Notes: a model not told the origin generated them from the sequence alone. A stretch of 64,000 nucleotides of DNA from Nakamurella alba (GCF_009707545.1 NZ_WLYK01000006.1:62001-126000); one strand, 5' to 3'. Shown: positions 25,457 through 33,795, counted from the stretch's first letter. A program made the numbers and translations.

Positions 25457-25960
25457 ATGCCGAGCTGGGTGACCGGGCAGCCGTTCCTGATCGCGGCATC
25501 GATCCTGGCCGTCATCGTCTTCTGCCGGGCGCAGGCCACCTACTGGATCGCCCGCGGGGCCGCCACCGGGGCGCTGCGCAGCCGGTTCTCCGCGAAGCTG
25601 TCCGGACCCGGTGTGCAGCGGGCCACCCGGATCGTGCACCGCTACGGCCCCCCGGTGATCACCGTCTCGTTCCTGACCGTCGGCTTCCAGACGGTGATGA
25701 ACGCGGCCGCCGGCCTGACCCGGATGCCGTTCGGGCGCTACCTGCTGGCGATGATCCCCGGGTGCCTGCTGTGGGCCGTGCTCTACGCGACGGTCGGACT
25801 CGCCGCGATCGAAGGGGCGATCTGGCTCGCCGTCAGTTCGCCGTGGGCGGCGATCGCGGTCGGTGCGGTGCTGGTCGGCGGGCTGGTCTGGTGGGCGCTG
25901 CGCCGTCGCGCCCGCCGGCGGGAGGACCCCGTGGCTCCCCTCGTCGCCGAACAGCAGTGA
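25457..25960 (+). CDS. DedA-like (VTT-domain) membrane protein
   Basis: 167 aa with about four hydrophobic segments (near 7-25, 65-88, 100-125 and 128-148). The stretch IVHRYGPPVITVSFLTVGFQ followed by LTRMPFGRYLLAMIPGCLLWAVLYATVG matches the SNARE-associated/VTT family pattern, in which an Arg-Tyr-Gly entry, a re-entrant loop and a Phe-x-Arg-Tyr motif recur. Members act in the cytoplasmic membrane as lipid scramblase-like or transporter-like proteins. Here the N-terminal family segment is short, so this may be a compact member. The C-terminus is basic (RRRARRRED). It starts about 145 bp past the SRP RNA on the opposite strand and is followed by tRNA-Ser. The ribosome site before the ATG is weak. 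Confidence 0.72.
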   Translation: MPSWVTGQPFLIAASILAVIVFCRAQATYWIARGAATGALRSRFSAKLSGPGVQRATRIVHRYGPPVITVSFLTVGFQTVMNAAAGLTRMPFGRYLLAMIPGCLLWAVLYATVGLAAIEGAIWLAVSSPWAAIAVGAVLVGGLVWWALRRRARRREDPVAPLVAEQQ

Positions 25961-26017
25961 CCGGCGGGCGGCGTTCACGGTCCGGATCACCCCCCGGCAC
26001 CCGCTAGACTCCTCGGC

Positions 26018-26103
26018 GGAGGATTCGCCTAGTGGCCTATGGCGCACGCTTGGAATGCGTGTTGGGTTAACCGCCCTCAGGGGTTCAAATCCCCTATCCT
26101 CCG
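26018..26103 (+). tRNA. tRNA-Ser (anticodon GGA)
   Basis: An 86-nt class II tRNA. The acceptor arm GGAGGAT pairs with ATCCTCC. The anticodon arm CACGC-TTGGAAT-GCGTG carries anticodon GGA (serine UCC/UCU). There is a long variable arm (TTGGGTTAACCGCCCTCA), and the T arm GGGGTTCAAATCCCC is canonical. CCA is not encoded (GCC follows). No integrase gene or att-like duplication of the 3' end was seen nearby. Confidence 0.97.
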
Positions 26104-26107
26104 CCGC

Positions 26108-26142
26108 GAACGGCCCCCGACGCACTGCGTCGGGGGCCGTTC
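26108..26142 (+). terminator. Strong hairpin terminator after tRNA-Ser
   Basis: GAACGGCCCCCGACGC pairs perfectly with GCGTCGGGGGCCGTTC around a 3-nt loop, five bases after the tRNA end, followed by CGTTTCCGG. It is a clear intrinsic-type terminator. The remaining ~210 bp up to the LysR gene's stop hold no gene I can support. Confidence 0.88.
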
Positions 26143-26352
26143 CGTTTCCGGCGACCATCCCTCCTTTGCCCGGGCGCACTCCATCTGCCCGAGCGCTCTC
26201 CAGTGGCCGAACGTCCGCCGTGTGCCCGAGCGCTCCCTTGTCGGGACCGATCCTGTCCGTCGTCCGACCCCGCTGTGCAGGCCGGACCGCGGCGGTCGAC
26301 GCTGCCGCGGCACCCGCCGCACCGGATGGCACCTGATCAGGAACCGGCCGGC

Positions 26353-27267
26353 TCAGCTCCTGACGAAGTCGCCGATCAGCTCGAGCAGCGCAGTGACCGC
26401 AGCCCCGGGTGCGCGGTCGGCCGGCACCGCGACGGACAGCGGCCAGTCCAGCTCCGCGCCGGTCACCCGGATCGTTCGGACACCCGCATCCACGCCCGAC
26501 CCTGGCTGCGTGAACCGGGGCAACACGAACCGGGGCAGCAGGGCGATGCCCAGGCCGTGCCGGACGTACTCGACACCCGTGGCGATGTCAGGGATCTCGA
26601 TCGTCACCCGGCGCCGGAGCCCGGCGGTGGCGAAGGCCCGGTCGACCACGGCCCGGTTGCCGTAGCCGATCGGGGAGTCGATGAAGTCGGCGTCGTCGAG
26701 GTCGGCCAGCGTCACGGTGTCGCGGTCCGCGAGCCGGTGCTCCGCCGGCACCGCCAGGTCGATGGGCGCCGAGGCGAGATCGACGACGGTGATGCCGGCC
26801 GGTGCCGGCCCGGGCAGCGACACGACGGTGACATCCAGCCGGTGGGCGATCAGTGCGTCCACCAGCCCCTGCGACCCGGTGGGGGCGGCGCTCGTCCGGA
26901 GCACCACGCCGGGGTGTCGGCGGTGGTACTCCCCCAGCGCCGCCGGTAGGTCGAGCAGCCCACTCACCGAGGTCAGGGTGCCGACCCGGAGTGTGCCGCG
27001 GAGCCCGCCACGCACCTGCGCCACCGCGTCCCTGGCGTCCCTGGCTGCGGCGAGGGTGAGTCGGGCCTGCGGCAGGAGCGCCTCGCCGGCGTCGGTCAAC
27101 CGGACCCGGCGCGACCCGCGGTCGAGCAACTCGGCACCGAGCTCCCGTTCCAGCCCTTTCACGGCCGCGGACACCGCCGACTGCACGATGTGCAGTCGCT
27201 CCCCGGCGCGGGTGAAGTTCCGCTCCTCGGCCACCGCGACGAAGTACTTGAGATGCCGGAGCTCCAT
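26353..27267 (-). CDS. LysR-family transcriptional regulator
   Basis: 304 aa, ATG start, typical family length. The N-terminal winged helix-turn-helix is clear: MELRHLKYFVAVAEERNFTRAGERLHIVQSAVSAAVKGLERELGAELLDRGSRRVRLTDAGE. The C-terminal two-lobed effector domain follows (about 90-300, with RVGTLTSVSGLLDLPAAL, LDVTVVSL and GLGIALLPRFVLPRF). It is divergently transcribed from the MFS transporter gene with 137 bp between the starts, the usual layout when a LysR protein controls an efflux gene in response to its substrate. Confidence 0.94.
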   Translation of the reverse strand: MELRHLKYFVAVAEERNFTRAGERLHIVQSAVSAAVKGLERELGAELLDRGSRRVRLTDAGEALLPQARLTLAAARDARDAVAQVRGGLRGTLRVGTLTSVSGLLDLPAALGEYHRRHPGVVLRTSAAPTGSQGLVDALIAHRLDVTVVSLPGPAPAGITVVDLASAPIDLAVPAEHRLADRDTVTLADLDDADFIDSPIGYGNRAVVDRAFATAGLRRRVTIEIPDIATGVEYVRHGLGIALLPRFVLPRFTQPGSGVDAGVRTIRVTGAELDWPLSVAVPADRAPGAAVTALLELIGDFVRS

Positions 27268-27288
27268 CGGTGCATGCTAGGCCTGACG

Positions 27289-27303
27289 ATCGCGATTCGC
27301 GAT
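27289..27303. promoter_or_regulatory. Candidate LysR operator between lysR and MFS gene
   Basis: ATCGCG-ATT-CGCGAT is a perfect 6-bp inverted repeat with a 3-bp centre, 22 bp upstream of the LysR start and about 100 bp upstream of the MFS start. The interrupted dyad fits the size of LysR half-site spacing (15 bp with T-N11-A inside). The surrounding 137 bp are locally AT-richer, as expected for divergent promoters. Confidence 0.55.
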
Positions 27304-27404
27304 GACTACGAGCATGAACAGTCGTTGGACTTGATGCATCCATGTTCGGACACTGGGATCGGCCGCCGGGAGGCGCCACCCGACCGAGCACCCGGAGTTG
27401 TCTC

Positions 27405-28658
27405 ATGACCGCCACGTTCACCGCCAGGCCCGCCGCGTCCCCGGCGGCGCCGCCCTCGCCGGCCCGCCACGGCGCCGGCTTCTGGCTGATCGCCTTCGCG
27501 TTCCTCACGGCGATGGCGTTCTCCACCGTCCCGGCCCCGCTCTACACCCTCTACCAGGCGCGGGACGGCTTCTCGACCTTCATGGTGACGGTCGTCTTCG
27601 GCGTCTACGCGATCGGTGTGCTGGTCAGCCTGCTGCTCGCCGGTCACGTCTCCGACACCTTCGGCCGTCGCCGGATCCTGGTCGCCGCACTGCTGCTCGA
27701 ACTGGTCGCGGCAGCACTGTTCCTGTCCGACCCGACGCTGCCGGTGCTGCTGGCCGCACGGCTGATCACCGGCCTCGGTGTCGGGATGATCTCGGCCACC
27801 GCGACCGCGCACCTCGCGGAACTGCATGCGGCCCATCGCCCGGGCGCCTCGCGGCAGCGGTTCGAGCTGGTCTCGACCGCCGCCAACATCGGCGGCCTCG
27901 GGGTCGGGCCACTGGTTGCCGGTGCGCTCGCCCAGTACGTCGACGGCCCGTTGCGCACCCCGTACGTCGTGTTCGCCGTGCTGCTGGTGCTCGCGATCGT
28001 CGCCGTGCTCCTCGCCCCGGAGACCGTGCCGGCCGACCGGGAACGGGCTCCCTACCGCCCGCAGCGGGTCGACCTCGGTACCGGCGGCGCCCGGTCACGG
28101 ATGATCGCCGCCGGAGTGGCCGGCGCCGCCGCCTTCGCGGTGTTCGGTCTGTTCACCTCGGTCGCACCGGGTTTCGTGGGTGGCACACTGCACCACAGCT
28201 CCCGCTTCCTGGCCGGCGGCCTGGTGTTCGCGGTGTTCGGGGCGGCGGCGATCGCGCAGAGCCTGACCGGATCGCTGACACTGCCCCGCCGCACCGCTCT
28301 GGGGCTGTGGGCGATCGCCGTCGGCATCCCGACCGTGCTGGCCGGTACGTACGCGGCGGACCTGACGCTCTTCCTGGTCGGCGGTGTGATCGCCGGTGCC
28401 GGTGCGGGCACGCTGTTCAAGGCAGCCATCGGGATGGTCATCGCGACCGCCGTGCCCGAGAAGCGCGGCAGCGCACTGGCTGCGGTCTTCGTCATCGCCT
28501 ACGCCGGGCTGAGTCTGGCCGCCCTCGGCATCGGCGTCGCCTCGCTCGTCGTCTCCTCCGTCGCTGCCATGACGGTCTTCGCGGTGGTGCTGCTGGCGGT
28601 CCTGGGAGTGGTCGCGGTCCTGCTGCGCAGCTCGCACCGGCAGCCGGTCGACGCCTGA
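27405..28658 (+). CDS. Major facilitator superfamily efflux transporter
   Basis: 417 aa from an ATG preceded by GGAG at 7-nt spacing; an upstream in-frame ATG at 27342 is less likely. About 12 hydrophobic segments. The loop 2-3 signature GHVSDTFGRRRILVA (MFS motif A: G-x3-D-x2-G-R-R) is present after helix 2. The sequence RLITGLGVGMISATATAHLAELHAA lies in helix 4 to loop 4-5. It belongs to the drug:proton antiporter-like group with no clear substrate. Divergent LysR control is likely. A repeated intergenic element starts 17 bp after the stop. Confidence 0.92.
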   Translation: MTATFTARPAASPAAPPSPARHGAGFWLIAFAFLTAMAFSTVPAPLYTLYQARDGFSTFMVTVVFGVYAIGVLVSLLLAGHVSDTFGRRRILVAALLLELVAAALFLSDPTLPVLLAARLITGLGVGMISATATAHLAELHAAHRPGASRQRFELVSTAANIGGLGVGPLVAGALAQYVDGPLRTPYVVFAVLLVLAIVAVLLAPETVPADRERAPYRPQRVDLGTGGARSRMIAAGVAGAAAFAVFGLFTSVAPGFVGGTLHHSSRFLAGGLVFAVFGAAAIAQSLTGSLTLPRRTALGLWAIAVGIPTVLAGTYAADLTLFLVGGVIAGAGAGTLFKAAIGMVIATAVPEKRGSALAAVFVIAYAGLSLAALGIGVASLVVSSVAAMTVFAVVLLAVLGVVAVLLRSSHRQPVDA

Positions 28659-28674
28659 CCGCACCGCCCCCTGC

Positions 28675-28775
28675 CGCGATGATCAACTTCGTCGGCGCGT
28701 ACGAAGTCGTCGACTCCTGTCCCACCCGTCCCATTTCCGCCCCGAACTCACGTGTCGACGAAGTTGATCATCGCG
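28675..28775 (+). repeat. Intergenic stem-loop repeat element, copy A
   Basis: A perfect 20-bp inverted repeat (28675-28694 and 28756-28775, outer bases CGCGATGATC) encloses a 61-bp core that includes ACGAAGTCGTCGACTCCTG and CACCCGTCCCA. The core is nearly identical to the core of copy C read on the other strand (36 of 39 positions over 28692-28730), while the arms differ but remain self-complementary. It lies between two plus-strand genes. The bases on either side, to the DUF6328 start, hold nothing else recognisable. Confidence 0.85.
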
Positions 28776-28900
28776 ACGGGTGGGGGTCGGGGGGTACGGG
28801 TTCCGGGCGCGACGGGGTGCACGCGGGCGGGGGCTGACCGGGAGACACCGGCCGGAGCGGCGGGGCGGGGCCGGAGCGGCGGTGCGCAGAGAATGGCGGG

Positions 28901-29488
28901 ATGGCGGAGACATCTGGCAGCGGCGGGACCCACGGAGGCCCGACCGACGGCACACCGGATCGTGCGTCCACCACCCCGCCGCCGGCCGCCACCCCGGTGC
29001 CGAAGGACGGCGAGAGCTACGTCCGGGACGAGACGGATGCCCAGCGACTGGACCGGAACTACGGCGAGCTGCTGCAGGAGTTCCGGGTGGCACAGGCCGG
29101 CGTGCAGATCCTGTTCGCCTTCCTGCTGACACTGCCGTTCCAGAACCGGTTCTCGCAGCTGGACGAGGGTCATCAGGCCTGGTATCTGGGTACCCTGCTG
29201 GCCGCGGCCACCGCGGTGGTGCTGTTCGTCGCGCCGGTGGCCGCGCACCGGGTGCTGTTCCGCCGGCGCCGCAAGGACGACCTGGTGGTCTTCGCCGGGC
29301 GGCTCGCGGTACTGGGACTGATCGCCCTCGGCGTCACGATCATCGCCGGGGTCGGGCTGGTCGTCGATCTGGTCGGCGGTCGCCTCGCCTCCGTGCTGTC
29401 GATGACGGCCGGCGTCCTGATGATCCTCGGCATCTGGTGGGCACTGCCGGCCCGCTGGCGTGGCAGGTCCGGCGCCTCGCTGCGCTGA
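28901..29488 (+). CDS. DUF6328 family membrane protein
   Basis: 195 aa. The first about 45 residues are hydrophilic (Gly/Ser/Thr/Pro/Asp). Then the family-typical ETDAQRLDRNYGELLQEFRVAQAGVQILFAFLLTLPFQNRF segment leads into four hydrophobic helices (about 65-85, 97-120, 137-160 and 163-182). A basic loop VLFRRRRKDDLVVFAGRLA separates helices 2 and 3. Proteins of this type are often labelled sodium:proton antiporter in databases, but the function is not established. The gene stands alone between the repeat element and an alpha/beta hydrolase. Confidence 0.8.
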   Translation: MAETSGSGGTHGGPTDGTPDRASTTPPPAATPVPKDGESYVRDETDAQRLDRNYGELLQEFRVAQAGVQILFAFLLTLPFQNRFSQLDEGHQAWYLGTLLAAATAVVLFVAPVAAHRVLFRRRRKDDLVVFAGRLAVLGLIALGVTIIAGVGLVVDLVGGRLASVLSMTAGVLMILGIWWALPARWRGRSGASLR

Positions 29489-29607
29489 CCTGCACGAGAG
29501 GGACCGACCCGCGCCCGGACCCCGGCTTCGGACACCGCCGCCGCTCCTGACGGGAAACGAGCAGGGCCGCCGACCTCCGCCGCGGACTCTGCTCCTAGTC
29601 TCGGCTC

Positions 29608-30648
29608 GTGCAATCGGCGGACGTACAGGTCGGCGACGCGGTCCCGGACATGCTGGGCGAGCCCTACCGCGCCCGCACCCTCCGGCTCCCGGGCGGCCCT
29701 GGGAACGGCCCGGGCGATCCGGCCGTGGCCACCCTGGTGCACCGGGCCGCGGACGGACCGGCCGTGCCCGGAGGGCGGGCGGTGCTGTACGTGCACGGCT
29801 TCGCGGACTACTTCTTCCAGACCGAACTGGCCGAGTTCCACACCGGCCGCGGCGAGGCCTTCTACGCGCTGGACCTGCGTCGGTACGGCCGCTCGCTGCG
29901 GGACGGTCAGATCCCCTACGACATGTCCGACGTGGCCGAGTACGTCCCTGAACTGGAGGCCGCCCTCGCGGTGATCGCCGCCGACGGGCACGGTCCGGTC
30001 ACCCTGGTCGCCCACTCCACCGGCGGCCTGATCACCGCGGTCTGGCTGGCATCCCGCCCGTCACCGGAGCCGATCGACACCGTGGTGCTCAACTCGCCGT
30101 TTCTCGCCCTCCCCGCGTCGGCAGCGGTGCGGACGGTGATGGGGCCGGTCATCGACCTGGTCGGACCGCGCCGACCGCAGCAGGTGCTGCCGCTGCCCGA
30201 TCACGGACTGTACGGACGCAGCCTGCACACCAGCGCGAACGGGGAATGGGACTTCCATCTTCCGTGGAAACCGTTGCACGGTGTGCCGGTCCGGATGGGC
30301 TGGCTGGCCGCCGTCCGGAGGGCCCAGCACCGCGTCCGGCAGGGTCTCGGACTGCCCGTCCCGGTGCTGCTGATGTGCTCGTCGCGGGCGCTGAGGGTCA
30401 AGGAATGGTCGACGGTTGTGAGCACCGGAGATGTGGTCCTGGATGCGGATGCGATTGCCGATCTTTCACCACGACTCGGACCGAACGTCACCTGTTTACG
30501 CATCCGTGATGCGATCCATGACGTTCTTCTGTCATCTCCGCAGGTCAGAGCCTCTGCTTATGAATTGATGGGACTGTGGCTCGACGGCTGGGCGGCGCCT
30601 GTCCGCGCCCTGGGTGCAGGTTCCGACACGCCGTCCGATTCGTCCTGA
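29608..30648 (+). CDS. Alpha/beta hydrolase (serine hydrolase, lysophospholipase-like)
   Basis: 346 aa, GTG start. The alpha/beta-hydrolase core is visible: VLYVHGFADYFFQ (oxyanion HG), LDLRRYGRSL, and the nucleophile elbow VTLVAHSTGGLI with Ser in HSTGG. Late in the chain VPVLLMCSS and RIRDAIHDVLLSSP provide strand 6/7 and the catalytic His in IHDV. The acid is probably an Asp in the segment between (VLDADAIADL). No signal peptide, so probably cytoplasmic. The pattern resembles Serine aminopeptidase S33/monoglyceride lipase-like proteins; the substrate is unknown. The last ~100 codons include several AT-rich codons unusual for the window. Confidence 0.88.
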   Translation: MQSADVQVGDAVPDMLGEPYRARTLRLPGGPGNGPGDPAVATLVHRAADGPAVPGGRAVLYVHGFADYFFQTELAEFHTGRGEAFYALDLRRYGRSLRDGQIPYDMSDVAEYVPELEAALAVIAADGHGPVTLVAHSTGGLITAVWLASRPSPEPIDTVVLNSPFLALPASAAVRTVMGPVIDLVGPRRPQQVLPLPDHGLYGRSLHTSANGEWDFHLPWKPLHGVPVRMGWLAAVRRAQHRVRQGLGLPVPVLLMCSSRALRVKEWSTVVSTGDVVLDADAIADLSPRLGPNVTCLRIRDAIHDVLLSSPQVRASAYELMGLWLDGWAAPVRALGAGSDTPSDSS

Positions 30649-30811
30649 ACGGCTGCGAATGATCTTGATCGGATGAGTTGCGCCGATCACGAATTATCGA
30701 GTTTCTATCTCGAAACGGTAACGTCCTCGCCCGGTGTGCCGAATACACCGACGGTCGTCGTTCCTGACGGCCGTACCCCCGTTGGGGGACGAACCGAAAG
30801 CAGGACAACGC
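30649..30811 (+). promoter_or_regulatory. Leader/promoter region of the Rpf-like gene
   Basis: The 163 bp before the Rpf-like gene are clearly AT-richer (for example around 30690-30725). They contain GAGTTTC-TATCTC-GAAAC (inverted repeat) and, just before the ribosome site, the hairpin CCCCCGTTGGGGG (30776-30788). Rpf genes of Actinobacteria often carry a c-di-AMP riboswitch leader, but its conserved signature was not found here. Confidence 0.4.
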
Positions 30812-31873
30812 ATGATTCGTCGGAAGACGACCGGGACCACCGGCCGCCACCGCGCAGTCTCCCGTTTCCGCAGGTCCCAGGCCGTTGCCACGGTCGGCCT
30901 CGCCGCTGTGGGCCTGGTGTTCGCCATCGGACCGGCCTCCGCCGATCCGACCGCCGCCGACTGGGCCGCGATCCGCCAGTGCGAGTCGGGCGGGAACTAC
31001 TCGATCAACACCGGCAACGGCTACTACGGCGCGTACCAGTTCGACCTCAGCACCTGGCGGAGCGTCGGCGGCAGCGGCTACCCGCACGAGGCCAGCCCGG
31101 CCGTGCAGGACGAGATGGCGCTGCGGCTGTGGCGCAGCCGCGGCTGGAGCCCGTGGGCCTGCGCGAGCATGGTCTCGCTCAGTGACGGCACCGCCCCGCC
31201 GCTCGAGGTCGCGTCCGCACCCGAGCCGGAGCCGGCCCCGTACGCGGTCATCCCGAAGCCGACCGCCTCCGACTGGGTCAACGAGGTCTACGAAGGCCTG
31301 CTCGACCGCAGCGGCGGCGCCACCGGCGCGTCCTACCGGGATCAGCTCGCGGTCGGCCACAACGCCATCCAGCTGGTCACCGCCGACGTGTCCACCAGCA
31401 TCCAGCGGCGCCAGCAGTACGTGATCGACGCCTACCGCGACTGCGTCGGTCGTGCACCGTCCACCGAGTGGCTGGCCGCCCGCACCGCGGCGCTGGCCAC
31501 CGGCACCGTCTACCACCTGTACGAGTCGGTCTGCAGTTCGGCCGAGTCCTATTGGGTGGCCGGCGGCAGCATGCCGCAGTGGATCCTGCGCACCTACAAC
31601 ATGCTGAGCGGCCGGACCCCGTCCTCGGCCGAGGTGAACCGCCTCGCCGCCGCTGCGCAGGCCAACGGCCGCGCCTGGGCCGTCCGGCACATGCTGCAGT
31701 TCTCCGGTTGGAAGGAGCGGCAGGTCGACGCGATCTACCGGGACATGCTCGGCCGTCCGGCCACCATGAGCGGCAAGGTCGCCTACCGCGACTCGATGCT
31801 CGGCCGCGGCCAGTTCCGGGTGCCGACGATCCTGTCCACCACCCCGGACTTCAAGTACGTCGCCGCCAAGTGA
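30812..31873 (+). CDS. Secreted resuscitation-promoting factor-like muralytic enzyme with DUF4214-like C-terminus
   Basis: 353 aa from the ATG with AGGA six bases upstream. Signal peptide: basic N-terminus (MIRRKTTGTTGRHR), hydrophobic AVATVGLAAVGLVFAIG, cleavage near PASA-DP (about 44). The Rpf/transglycosylase domain (about 45-122) carries catalytic Glu58 in RQCESGGN, the GYYGAYQF segment and the SRGWSPWACA end, as in RpfB/RpfE. It cleaves peptidoglycan and can promote growth from dormancy. A Pro/Glu linker follows (about 135-150), then two or three repeats resembling DUF4214 (WVNEVYEGLLDRS, YVIDAYRDCVGRAPS, WILRTYNMLSGRTPS, AIYRDMLGRPA). This Rpf plus repeat arrangement is not the usual LysM or G5 combination. 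Confidence 0.9.
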   Translation: MIRRKTTGTTGRHRAVSRFRRSQAVATVGLAAVGLVFAIGPASADPTAADWAAIRQCESGGNYSINTGNGYYGAYQFDLSTWRSVGGSGYPHEASPAVQDEMALRLWRSRGWSPWACASMVSLSDGTAPPLEVASAPEPEPAPYAVIPKPTASDWVNEVYEGLLDRSGGATGASYRDQLAVGHNAIQLVTADVSTSIQRRQQYVIDAYRDCVGRAPSTEWLAARTAALATGTVYHLYESVCSSAESYWVAGGSMPQWILRTYNMLSGRTPSSAEVNRLAAAAQANGRAWAVRHMLQFSGWKERQVDAIYRDMLGRPATMSGKVAYRDSMLGRGQFRVPTILSTTPDFKYVAAK

Positions 31874-31924
31874 CGCCCTGATCCGATCGGGCGGGTCCGC
31901 ACGGACCACCTGATCGACACCGGC

Positions 31925-31960
31925 GAAGGCCCGGACCCGCACCCGCGGGTCCGGGCCTTC
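31925..31960 (+). terminator. Intrinsic terminator hairpin after the Rpf-like gene
   Basis: Perfect 15-bp arms, GAAGGCCCGGACCCG and CGGGTCCGGGCCTTC, around a 6-nt loop, 51 bp after the stop codon. Confidence 0.9.
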
Positions 31961-32446
31961 GTCGTACCCGGGCTCCATCGCACCCGGACTTCATCGCGGC
32001 CATCGCAGGACCACGGGCCTTCGCCGCAGCTCGCACGCCGCACCCCGCAGGCACCCCGTCACGCCCGTGCCCGCCTGGGCACGGGCGCTCGTGCCCGGCG
32101 CTCGTCGCTGCCCGGCGCGCGGTCGGCTCAGCGGTGAGCACCGTCACCCGTTCTCCCGGGGGTGCGCGGGTGCGGCAGGACGCGGAACGGTCACCGACCG
32201 CACACGGCGACCGCCGGCCGGCTCCCTGATCGGGCGACGGCACGGTGTCACCGTTGCTCCTACCGCTCCGCCGGCGGTGCCGCCGTCACCCTGCGCAGCG
32301 CACGTCACGCACTATGTCCGGCTCCTCCCCCGATGCGGGAGATCACCTCCCTGCCCCTTCTCACGCAGCGCAACCAATGCGAGACTCTTGGTGACCAAAC
32401 GTCACCGTTCTTGCTCCGAGAGCCCGCTTCGTCAGGACCGCGCCAC
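31961..32446 (+). promoter_or_regulatory. Long upstream region of the GH6 cellulase gene
   Basis: 486 bp with no supported gene. It contains a perfect 10-bp inverted repeat, GCCCGTGCCC-gcct-GGGCACGGGC (32063-32086), a possible second terminator. Nearer the gene is the dyad GGTGAC-CAAAC-GTCACC (32390-32406). GTCACC/GGTGAC words recur through 32140-32406 (about six times), which may mark a regulator-binding array for the cellulase promoter. Confidence 0.4.
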
Positions 32447-33736
32447 ATGTCGACCCTCCGCACACTGCTCTGCTCGCTGGGCGTGGTCGCAGTGGTCGTC
32501 ACCGGGCAGGCCGTCCTGCACGACGCGGGCGGAGACACCGCCTCGGCCGCGGTACCGGCCGCCGGTGCGGGCCCCGTCCCGATCACCATCTCGCTGGGCA
32601 GCGCGACCTCCCGCAAGTTGTCGGATCCGATCCCATCGGTGTCGATCAGCCTGCCGGGCACCAGCACCCCGTCGACGACCGCAGCACCGACGACGACGAC
32701 ACCGGTCAGCACCGCAGCGCCGACCACGCCCCGGTCCACCACAGCACCGTCCACCACAGCACCGTCCACCACAGCACCGTCCACCACAGCACCGTCCACC
32801 ACAGCACCGTCCACCACAGCACCGTCCACCACAGCACCCTCCACGACGACGTCGGCGCTGCCGGCCGACGGCAATCCCTTCGCCGGGCGGACGTTGTTCG
32901 CCGACCCGCACTCCACCGCTGCCCAGGCCGGCGCCGCCGGTTCGCCGGCCGGTGCGAAGCTCGCGGCGATCCCCCAGGCGAAGTGGTTCGTGGACAGTGA
33001 CACCTCGGCCTCGGTCGACCTCTACATGGACCAGGCGGCCGCCGCCGGGCGCTACCCGGTGGCCGTGCTCTACGCCGTTCCGGGCCGGGATTGCGGCAGC
33101 TACTCGGCCGGCGGCCGTTCCTCCGGCGACAGCTACCTGGACTGGGTGCGCGAGGTCCGCGCCGGCATCGCCGACCGCCCGGTGGCCGTCGTCGTCGAGC
33201 CGGACGCGCTGACCAACGGTGGCTGCGGCGGGGACACCGCCGCGACGGAGGAGCGACTGGACCTGCTGGGCGAGGCCGTCGGCATCCTGGCCGCCGACCC
33301 GACCACCGCCGTCTACATCGACGCCGGGCACCAGGAGTGGCTGCCGCCCGCAGAGGCCGCCCGGCGACTGACGGAGGCGAATGTCGCCCAGGCGCGCGGT
33401 TTCTCGCTCAACGTGTCGAACTTCTACCGGACGGCGGACGAGATCGCCTACGGCGAGAAGGTCTCGACGTTGCTGGGCGGCAAGCACTACGTGCTCGACA
33501 CCTCGCGCAACGGATCAGGCCCGGCGCCGGCCGAGCCGGAGAACTGGTGCAACCCGGCCGGCCGGACCCTCGGGACGCAACCGACCGCCGACACCGCGGG
33601 CGCCCACGCCGACGCCTACCTCTGGATCAAGCACCCCGGTGAGTCGGACGGCACCTGCAAGTCAGGGCCCTACTCCGGCTACTGGTACGACAGCTGGGCG
33701 ACCGACATCGTCTCCCGCAGCTGGGGTCTCGACTGA
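32447..33736 (+). CDS. Secreted GH6 cellulase (endoglucanase/cellobiohydrolase)
   Basis: 429 aa from ATG. Signal peptide: MSTLRTLL then hydrophobic CSLGVVAVVVTGQAVL, with cleavage near ASA (about 34). A low-complexity Thr/Pro/Ser linker (about 72-137) contains seven identical STTAP units. The catalytic domain (about 140-429) shows family GH6 landmarks: AKWFVDSD, VLYAVPGRDCGSYSAGG (Asp215), VVVEPDAL (catalytic acid Asp253), VYIDAGHQEWL, GFSLNVSNFYRT, LDTSRNG and YLWIKHPGESDGTC. It should hydrolyse beta-1,4-glucans outside the cell. There is no visible carbohydrate-binding module; the linker joins the N-terminus directly to the catalytic domain. Convergent with the next gene. Confidence 0.94.
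   Translation: MSTLRTLLCSLGVVAVVVTGQAVLHDAGGDTASAAVPAAGAGPVPITISLGSATSRKLSDPIPSVSISLPGTSTPSTTAAPTTTTPVSTAAPTTPRSTTAPSTTAPSTTAPSTTAPSTTAPSTTAPSTTAPSTTTSALPADGNPFAGRTLFADPHSTAAQAGAAGSPAGAKLAAIPQAKWFVDSDTSASVDLYMDQAAAAGRYPVAVLYAVPGRDCGSYSAGGRSSGDSYLDWVREVRAGIADRPVAVVVEPDALTNGGCGGDTAATEERLDLLGEAVGILAADPTTAVYIDAGHQEWLPPAEAARRLTEANVAQARGFSLNVSNFYRTADEIAYGEKVSTLLGGKHYVLDTSRNGSGPAPAEPENWCNPAGRTLGTQPTADTAGAHADAYLWIKHPGESDGTCKSGPYSGYWYDSWATDIVSRSWGLD
32735..32839 (+). repeat. 15-bp perfect tandem repeat in the cellulase linker
   Basis: Seven contiguous copies of a 15-bp unit (core ccaccacagcaccgt) encode STTAP (residues 97-131). The identity at DNA level, including third positions, points to recent slippage expansion. 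Unit length is divisible by three, so copy-number change alters linker length only. Confidence 0.95.
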
Positions 33737-33739
33737 TCA

Positions 33740-33773
33740 GCCGGTCGGCCCGCGCCTTAGCGGACCGACCGGC
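33740..33773. terminator. Bidirectional terminator hairpin between convergent genes
   Basis: GCCGGTCGGCCCGC pairs with GCGGACCGACCGGC (one mismatch) around a 6-nt loop. It sits between the converging cellulase and secreted-protein genes. Confidence 0.75.
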
Positions 33774-33795
33774 GGACAACAGCGGGCGTTCCCCG

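Noticed and set aside
26018..26103. tRNA-Ser as an integration site for a mobile element
   Set aside because: No integrase, no duplicated tRNA 3' end, and flanking genes look like ordinary chromosomal genes.
30649..30811. c-di-AMP (ydaO-type) riboswitch before the Rpf-like gene
   Set aside because: The position is suggestive, but the conserved GGGGAACCC and CAGCTAACC type segments of this class were not found; only short hairpins are visible.
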